A stretch of 64,000 nt of DNA from Ruminococcus sp. (GTDB lineage Bacteria; Bacillota; Clostridia; Oscillospirales; Ruminococcaceae). Both the position numbers and the translations under genes were made by a program. The stretch is from assembly GCA_018376535.1 (NCBI GenBank), contig JAHABC010000007.1, forward strand, positions 1-64,000. The letters run 5' to 3'. Below the pieces are notes generated by a model, which had not been told where the DNA came from, ran no database searches, and saw nothing but the letters and a program-made list of their open reading frames with translations. Of the stretch, positions 58,214-64,000 are shown one piece after another. Within the stretch, counting starts at the first letter, position 1; each line of letters starts with the position of its first letter.

Positions 58214-59176
58214 TTAGATAGAAATTTCATTAGCTATATTGTATAGGTCTACTGGGAAAGATTTCTTCATAGATAGAGCATCTTGGATATCAAAGTCAGT
58301 AATCTTATTATCAACCATACCAACTACTCTGTTACCGATGCCTTGTTCTAGTAAATCTACAGCGTAGCTACCCATTTGAGTTGCTACAACTCTATCTCTA
58401 ACAGTAGGAGAACCTCCACGTTGAACGTGTCCTAGTACTGTAGCACGAGATTCAATACCAGTCTTTTCTTGAATTTGATTAGCAATCTTTTCAGCACTTT
58501 CCTTAATGCCCTCAGAGATTACTATAACAAAGTGAGTCTTACCTAAAGTTTTAGATTGTAACATCTTTTTAGCAACATCGTCCAAATTATACTCAACTTC
58601 TGGAACTAATATTGCAGTAGCTCCACATGAGATGCCAGTGTTAAGAGCAATATAACCTGCACCTCTACCCATAACTTCAACTACAGAACAACGGTCATGG
58701 GATTGAGCAGTATCTGTAATTCTGTCAATCATTTCACGAGCGGTATTCATAGCAGTATCATAACCGATAGTGTATTCAGTACAAGGGATATCGTTATCAA
58801 TAGTACCAGGTAGGCCAACACAAAGTATACCTCTTGCTGATAGGTCAGCAGCACCACGGAAAGAACCATCTCCACCGATAACTACAATACCTTCAAGACC
58901 TAATTCTTCACACTTAGCCTTAGCCTTTTGTAGACCTTCTTCATATCTAAACTCTGGACATCTAGCAGTGTAGATACAAGTACCTCCTCTTTGAATAATA
59001 CCAGAAACACTTCTTTTTTCCATTTTAAAAACGTCACCACTAATAAGACCACAGTAGCCACGTCTAATTCCGTAAACTTCCATGCCTCTGTTAAGAGCTG
59101 TTCTAGCAACTGCACGAACAGCAGCGTTCATTCCTGGAGCGTCTCCGCCACTAGTAAGAATACCAATAGTTTTCAT
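58214..59176 (-). CDS. pfkA: ATP-dependent 6-phosphofructokinase
   Basis: The enzyme phosphorylates fructose 6-phosphate in glycolysis. The product has 320 residues: ILTSGGDAPGMNAAVRA (residues 6-22), IGGDGSFRGA near 101-110, where the Gly after the Asp marks an ATP rather than pyrophosphate enzyme, GTIDNDIPCTEYTIGYDTA with the catalytic Asp, and MGRGAGYIAL. Length fits E. coli PfkA (320). It lies downstream of dnaE, the order common in clostridia, but has its own promoter. Confidence 0.97.
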   Translation of the reverse strand: MKTIGILTSGGDAPGMNAAVRAVARTALNRGMEVYGIRRGYCGLISGDVFKMEKRSVSGIIQRGGTCIYTARCPEFRYEEGLQKAKAKCEELGLEGIVVIGGDGSFRGAADLSARGILCVGLPGTIDNDIPCTEYTIGYDTAMNTAREMIDRITDTAQSHDRCSVVEVMGRGAGYIALNTGISCGATAILVPEVEYNLDDVAKKMLQSKTLGKTHFVIVISEGIKESAEKIANQIQEKTGIESRATVLGHVQRGGSPTVRDRVVATQMGSYAVDLLEQGIGNRVVGMVDNKITDFDIQDALSMKKSFPVDLYNIANEISI

Positions 59177-59294
59177 AATAAAAAAACTCCCATCTGCTTA
59201 CGCAATAATTTTAAAATATGTTACCTCACAAATTAGATAAGTTCGCACTACTACGATTTACTTTTTTGCAAGTTGATTATTTCAATCAAATATT

Positions 59295-59323
59295 ATTCTA
59301 TCATACTTTTTTATACAAGTCAA
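59295..59323 (-). promoter_or_regulatory. pfkA promoter (TTGACT-17-TAGAAT)
   Basis: On the minus strand TTGACT (59323-59318) and TAGAAT (59300-59295) are 17 bp apart with TGA before the -10. A leader of about 115 nt follows in which I see no recognised regulatory element. Confidence 0.7.
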
Positions 59324-59389
59324 GATAAGTTTGGTTAATTTGTAAAATAACAGAGAATATTATACTTTTATGCCCTTGGATTATTGGAT

Positions 59390-62300
59390 TTAATCAAACT
59401 TGAACTTTAATTTGAAAGTTTTTAAAACGTTTATAACCTCTTGATTAAGTTCTGTCATGGGATTGTTTTTAGGTATAAACTTCTTTTTCTTGTCTAGCCA
59501 GAATATCTTTATAGGAATTTTTCCATAGCTAGAGTTTAATCTGTTGCACACTTCTGATGCCTTAGATAAATCTTGAGTGGTGGCGTATATACATAGACTA
59601 ATACGTTGTAAGTATGGCTTTACTTCTGGAATGTTTGCGTAGTATATCGGATTTTTTACAAAATCTTGTATAGGAATAATACTATCGGCTAGTATACTGC
59701 AAGAGTCATCTTTAACGGATATCTTTCCACTGATATATACAATCGTATCCTTTAATATGGCGTTGCCTATCTGCTGATATATGCTTGGAAATACTACTGT
59801 ATCCATAGATTGTACTGCATCTTCTACGTTTAAAAAGCACATACTTTCACCCTTTTTTGTGGTATGAGGTTTAACTTCCGATATATAACATATTAAACTT
59901 ACTCTGTTTATGTTCTGTCTGTTAGAAGTTCTATCTAATATACTAGATACGGTATCTAACTTTAAGATATCTTTATATATAGAATACTCTTTCAACGGGT
60001 GACCACTGATATACATTCCAGTGACCTCTCGTTCCATGCTTAGCAGTTGAGCATTGGAAAACTCGTCCATACTTGGAATAGTATAATCTTTAGTAGCAAC
60101 GTTAGACATTTCGCCAAATAAATCTAATTGACCTTCTATTTCTGTAGAGTAGCTACTATTAGAATATAAGTTCATAATACTATCCAAACTGGAAAGCATT
60201 TGATTTCTATTATAGTTTAATCCATCAAAAGCACCAGCCTTGATTAAACTTTCTATAGCACGTCTATTTACATCTGAACAGTTTGCCATACGCTTACAGA
60301 AATCTTTAATAGATGTGAACTTCCCATGCGAACTTCTTTCTAAGACTATATTCTTTATCATGCCCTTGCCTAGATTTTTAATGGCTAACAAACCAAATCT
60401 AATGGCGTTCTTGGATATGGTAAAATTTTCATAACTTTCATTTATGTGTGGACTTAATATCTTTACACCATTACTTTCACACTCTGCGATATATTCCATT
60501 AACTTTGATGTGTTCAAAGGTATGCTACTCATAAGTGATGCCATATATTCGGTAAAGTAATGACATCTTAAATACGCCGTTTGATACGATAAGTACGCAT
60601 AACAAGTCGCATGAGATTTATTAAAAGCATATGATGCAAAACTAACCATCTTATCAAATATTTTATTAGCAATATCTACAGGAACTCCGTTAGCTACTGC
60701 ACCTACGCAGTTTATACTTCCATCGGAATTTTTATCGCCATATATAAAGCTATTGCGTTCTTTTAGCATTACATCGTGTTTTTTCTTAGCCATAGCACGT
60801 CTAACAATGTCAGCACGACCATAGGAGTACCCCGCAAGAGTTCTAAAAATTTCCATAACTTGTTCTTGATATACTATACAACCATAAGTAACCTCTAGGA
60901 TTGGTTTCAATAGTGGAGTATCATAAACTATGTTATTTGGATTGTGTTTATTTTCAATATATTTAGGAATACTATCCATAGGCCCTGGACGATACAACGC
61001 TAATACTGCTATTAAATCTTCTATGTTCTTTGGAACTAGTTTTATTAACACATCTGTTATACCTGAACTTTCAAATTGAAAAACTCCAAGAGTTTTTCCC
61101 TTAGCTAACATAGAGTACACTTCGATATCATCTATTGGAATGTTATCTATATTAAAAGTTGGATTGTCTTTTCTAATGTAATCTTGACAGTACTTTATGA
61201 CGGTTAAGTTTCTTAAACCTAAGAAATCCATCTTAAGAAGTCCTAAACTTTCCAGAGCCTCTGTAGTGTATTGAGTTACAATAACGTTATCATTTTTTTT
61301 AATGGGAACTAAGTCGCTTATTGGCAATGCAGATATTATAACTCCCGCAGCGTGTGTAGATGTATTTCTAGGCATACCCTCAAGACGTTTAGCAATATCT
61401 AATAGATTTTTAACCTTAGCATCGGTATCGTACAGATGCTTAAACTCAGAATTTTCTTGAAGTACACTATCTATGGATACATCTAAGTTAGGCTTATTTG
61501 GAATGTAGTTGGCTATCTTGTTACAGATACTATAAGGCAATCCTAGTACCCTACCAACATCACGAATAGAACCTCTTGCACCCATAGTTCCGAAAGTTAT
61601 AATTTGAGCAACTCTATCCGAACCATAACGTTGAGTAACGTAATCTATGACCTTTTGACGACCTTCTATACAGAAATCTATATCAAAATCGGGCATAGTA
61701 ACACGTTCGGGATTTAAAAATCTTTCAAATAGCAAAGAGTACTCTATTGGATTTATATTGGTAATATGCAAACAGTAAGCACATATACTTCCTGCACCAG
61801 AACCACGTCCACAACCTACTGGAATATCATTACTTCTAGCAAAGTTGATATAATCCCAAACTATTAAAAAGTAATCTATATAGCCCATATTTGTGATTAC
61901 ATCTATTTCATAGTTCATGCGATTTAAAACCTCACTACTAGGATTACTTCCAAAACGTTCTTTTAGACCGTCATAACAGAGTTTTTTGAAGTATTCAACA
62001 TTGTCAGAAACTCCCATGGCTTTGTACTTTGGAAGTTTAATCTCTCCAAACTTAAAAGATATGTTACATCTATTGGCTATAACTTGAGTATTTTCCAAGG
62101 CTTGTGGAAAGTTCTTAAATAGTTGATACATCTCATCATAAGATTTTATATAAAATTCATTAGTTGGAAACTTCATTCTGTCTTTGGCATCTACGGTAGT
62201 TTGAGTTTGTATACATAGTAGAATGTCTTGAATTTCAGCATCGGATTTTTTAATGTAATGAGCATCATTTGTGGCAACTATTGGAATGTTGGTTTCAAGA

Positions 62301-62890
62301 CTAAGTTTGTATATCAATGGAAGTATAGATACCTCTTTTTGTAGTCCATGATTTTGAACTTCCAAATAGTAGTTATCCTTGCCGAATATGTTTTGATATT
62401 CTAAAGCTACCTCTTTGGCGTGTTGATAGTCACCTATAATAAGATTTCTAGCAACCTCACCTACTATACACCCAGATAAGCATATTAAACCTTTATGATA
62501 CTTTTTTAAAAGTTCTAAATCTACACGAGGTTTACCGTAAAAGCCCTCAGTATTTGCTAAAGATATCAACTTAATTAGATTATCATACCCTTGATTATTT
62601 TCGCAAAGCAATATTAAATGGTAAGGGTTTTTATCTAAATGGAAATCCTTATCGTGACGACTTCTAGGAGCTACATACACTTCACACCCTATGATAGCTT
62701 TTATATTGTTAGCTAGAGCCTGTTTATAGAACTCAATAGCACCATACATACAGCCGTGGTCGGTGATGGCTACAGAAGTTTGTCCTAAACTTTTAACATA
62801 AGATATCAACTCATTAATTCTACAAGCACCGTCTAGTAGACTATATTCGCTATGCACATGAAGATGTGTAAACTGATTTAAACTATCCAA
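59390..62890 (-). CDS. dnaE: DNA polymerase III alpha subunit DnaE
   Basis: The product has about 1166 residues: an N-terminal PHP domain (THLHVHSEYSLLDGA, residues 9-23, and ITDHGCMYGAIEFY), the polymerase with PDFDIDFCIEGRQKVIDYV (catalytic Asp triad with SIRDVGRVLG region), a helix-hairpin-helix, and an OB domain at the C-terminus (VSLICYISEVKPHTTKKGESM). This is the DnaE rather than the PolC type; PolC would be elsewhere. TTG at 62890 is the start, with AAGGAG 8 bases upstream. It follows whiA by about 20 bases. Confidence 0.97.
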   Translation of the reverse strand: MDSLNQFTHLHVHSEYSLLDGACRINELISYVKSLGQTSVAITDHGCMYGAIEFYKQALANNIKAIIGCEVYVAPRSRHDKDFHLDKNPYHLILLCENNQGYDNLIKLISLANTEGFYGKPRVDLELLKKYHKGLICLSGCIVGEVARNLIIGDYQHAKEVALEYQNIFGKDNYYLEVQNHGLQKEVSILPLIYKLSLETNIPIVATNDAHYIKKSDAEIQDILLCIQTQTTVDAKDRMKFPTNEFYIKSYDEMYQLFKNFPQALENTQVIANRCNISFKFGEIKLPKYKAMGVSDNVEYFKKLCYDGLKERFGSNPSSEVLNRMNYEIDVITNMGYIDYFLIVWDYINFARSNDIPVGCGRGSGAGSICAYCLHITNINPIEYSLLFERFLNPERVTMPDFDIDFCIEGRQKVIDYVTQRYGSDRVAQIITFGTMGARGSIRDVGRVLGLPYSICNKIANYIPNKPNLDVSIDSVLQENSEFKHLYDTDAKVKNLLDIAKRLEGMPRNTSTHAAGVIISALPISDLVPIKKNDNVIVTQYTTEALESLGLLKMDFLGLRNLTVIKYCQDYIRKDNPTFNIDNIPIDDIEVYSMLAKGKTLGVFQFESSGITDVLIKLVPKNIEDLIAVLALYRPGPMDSIPKYIENKHNPNNIVYDTPLLKPILEVTYGCIVYQEQVMEIFRTLAGYSYGRADIVRRAMAKKKHDVMLKERNSFIYGDKNSDGSINCVGAVANGVPVDIANKIFDKMVSFASYAFNKSHATCYAYLSYQTAYLRCHYFTEYMASLMSSIPLNTSKLMEYIAECESNGVKILSPHINESYENFTISKNAIRFGLLAIKNLGKGMIKNIVLERSSHGKFTSIKDFCKRMANCSDVNRRAIESLIKAGAFDGLNYNRNQMLSSLDSIMNLYSNSSYSTEIEGQLDLFGEMSNVATKDYTIPSMDEFSNAQLLSMEREVTGMYISGHPLKEYSIYKDILKLDTVSSILDRTSNRQNINRVSLICYISEVKPHTTKKGESMCFLNVEDAVQSMDTVVFPSIYQQIGNAILKDTIVYISGKISVKDDSCSILADSIIPIQDFVKNPIYYANIPEVKPYLQRISLCIYATTQDLSKASEVCNRLNSSYGKIPIKIFWLDKKKKFIPKNNPMTELNQEVINVLKTFKLKFKFD

Positions 62891-62912
62891 AAAAAACACT
62901 CCTTAATGAAAA

Positions 62913-63830
62913 CTAATCTTTGTAAGAACCGTCTTTAATCTGTTGGGCTATAGTGGATATCTTTTGTAAGCGTCTGCTTAAACCAGAACGTCCGATAGGT
63001 TCTTCAAACTGTTCGCAGAGTTCTCTTAAAGACATATCAGGATTTTCCAATCTAATATAAGCAGTTTCCACCAATACCAATGGCAGATTATCTATACCTA
63101 TAGTACTTTCAATATATTCAATATCATCTACTTGTTTTTGAATAGCGTTTAAACTTCTGGTATAGTTAGCCTTTTCGCAGTTGCTACGTCTGTTGAGCCT
63201 ATTCTGTAACGATTTAAATATTTTAACGTTCATAATTTCCAAAGTAGAACTTTCTGCACCCATAAAAGTTAGAATATCTTCTATTTTTTCGCTACCCTTT
63301 GTGTAGACTATGTAGAAATTTTTTCTTAATATTATTTTAAAATCCAAGCCGAAACTAGTCAATAGGGTTAGTAAATCGTTAGCAAGAACCTCTTGCGATA
63401 CCGAAAATTCTAGGTGATACTCCTTATTGGGATTGCTTACACTACCACATACTAAAAAAACTCCCGATATAAATGCTGTGATACTATTATTATCAATCTT
63501 AGTTAGGTCTATTTGATGCGTGGATTGTATATTAAACTCATCTATAATACTATTATAGTCACTAGAGGAAAATTTAAACGTATATGATTTATCATCATTT
63601 TGTAAAACTTTTTCAATGCAATCAACAGAGATATTCTTAGATAGATTTTTAACTAACTTTGGAAATATTTCGGCAAGTTCAAGACACTCTGTTCTAAAAG
63701 ATGTATCGCCGTTGTATGAAAATCTATGTGAGAATAATAACAGACCGTACAGACAAGCATACTTCTTGTCACGGTCTGTTAGTTTGGTGCAAAGTTCTTT
63801 TTTTATTTGGTTAGAAAAATTTTCGTTCAT
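62913..63830 (-). CDS. whiA: sporulation/division regulator WhiA
   Basis: The product has 305 residues. The N-terminal half is a LAGLIDADG-type fold without the catalytic acids (AFISGVFLVCGSVSNPNKEYHLEFS, about residues 122-146), and the C-terminal part a helix-turn-helix (LVETAYIRLENPDMSLRELCEQFEEPIGRSGLSRRLQKI). WhiA is a nucleoid-binding protein of Gram-positive bacteria affecting division and metabolism. AAAAGGAG precedes ATG 63830. rapZ lies directly upstream without yvcK, which usually sits between. Confidence 0.95.
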   Translation of the reverse strand: MNENFSNQIKKELCTKLTDRDKKYACLYGLLLFSHRFSYNGDTSFRTECLELAEIFPKLVKNLSKNISVDCIEKVLQNDDKSYTFKFSSSDYNSIIDEFNIQSTHQIDLTKIDNNSITAFISGVFLVCGSVSNPNKEYHLEFSVSQEVLANDLLTLLTSFGLDFKIILRKNFYIVYTKGSEKIEDILTFMGAESSTLEIMNVKIFKSLQNRLNRRSNCEKANYTRSLNAIQKQVDDIEYIESTIGIDNLPLVLVETAYIRLENPDMSLRELCEQFEEPIGRSGLSRRLQKISTIAQQIKDGSYKD

Positions 63831-63905
63831 TAGATAAAAAACTCCTTTTATAATAGATAATCTTGTATAGAACGTCACAATAGATATTCCATACAAGATA
63901 CTATA

Positions 63906-64000
63906 CTACTTTTCAATATCTCTATGAGTGGTTATAACCTTATAACCTTTATCGATAAAATGCTTACTAACCAACTCGGTAAACGTTGCACTACGATGTT
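63906..64000 (-). CDS. rapZ: RNase adapter/nucleotide-binding protein RapZ, 3' end
   Basis: Only the last 31 codons lie in the window. They read HRSATFTELVSKHF...KVITTHRDIEK and then a stop. The HRS(V/A)-...-HRDI pattern is the C-terminal end of RapZ/YvcJ proteins, which bind a small-molecule or RNA ligand there. Together with whiA downstream this fits the conserved rapZ-(yvcK)-whiA locus. A weak hairpin (ATCTTGTAT with ATACAAGAT, 63860-63899) separates it from whiA. Confidence 0.85.
   Translation of the reverse strand, partial: HRSATFTELVSKHFIDKGYKVITTHRDIEK

Noticed and set aside
1..64000. CRISPR array or restriction, toxin-antitoxin or phage-defence island
   Set aside because: No regularly spaced repeats and no recognisable cas, methylase, toxin or defence genes were found in any part of the window.

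Overview
The window is AT-rich DNA from a spore-forming, Gram-positive member of the Clostridia. The evidence is: low-GC codon use with many ATA and TTA codons, Shine-Dalgarno sequences close to AGGAGG, the spoIIGA-sigE pair, AddAB rather than RecBCD, a DnaD/DnaC-type primosome operon, the nusB-to-recN isoprenoid/NAD operon, a rapZ-whiA-dnaE-pfkA order, and a short clostridial aconitase. An Oscillospirales/Ruminococcus-like gut organism is my best guess, but no rRNA or other marker fixes the genus. Gene names rest on recognised motifs and family likeness, not on database searches.

Layout. 1-1461 is a nest of broken insertion sequences: an IS481-like transposase fragment interrupted by an IS1595-like element that carries a small passenger gene. 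1584-4391 is thiC-thiE-thiD, with no visible TPP riboswitch. 4436-8962 holds a DUF2809 membrane protein, a HAD phosphatase, a module of alpha/beta hydrolase plus PapA5-like acyltransferase plus DUF6320 membrane protein, and a small membrane protein. 9015-15330 has mtnN, a non-coding stretch with a likely structured RNA that has its own promoter and terminator, malic enzyme, a tRNA-like structured leader, a TSCPD protein, a YdcF protein, icd, a PARG-like enzyme and a DIP1984 protein. Aconitase follows at 15409-17352. 17552-28012 (minus strand) is one long operon, with a visible promoter and terminator: nusB, a TsaD-like gene, ispA, a DUF212 gene, dxs, tlyA, nadK, argR, recN, dnaD-like and dnaC-like. 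28167-29585 is a MerR-controlled flavodoxin-cupin-merR operon with a textbook 19-bp-spacer operator.

29756-30270 is an internally deleted IS481 derivative next to sigE. 31091-40186 has spoIIGA, a lone tyrosine recombinase, addA and addB. Then come a GH25 lysozyme, a lipoprotein, tRNA-Leu(UAA), an M18 aminopeptidase, a group of unknown genes (43812-46047), asparaginase, an IS1 InsA-like fragment, a second copy of the IS481 derivative, an Mrp/NBP35 ATPase, a DUF4250 protein and the complete F-type ATP synthase operon (atpIBEFHAGDC). The window closes with gdhA, pfkA, dnaE, whiA and the 3' end of rapZ.

Aconitase, isocitrate dehydrogenase and glutamate dehydrogenase together point to an oxidative half-TCA branch that makes 2-oxoglutarate and glutamate; citrate synthase is not in the window. 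The c subunit of the ATP synthase carries the residues of a sodium-binding rotor with two carboxylates.

The most notable features are: two 515-516-bp miniature IS481 derivatives sharing the same two in-frame deletions; the passenger-bearing IS1595-like element; two genes (alpha/beta hydrolase and addB) whose ribosome-binding sites sit ahead of an ATA codon where the start is expected; and two structured RNA candidates flanking the malic enzyme gene.
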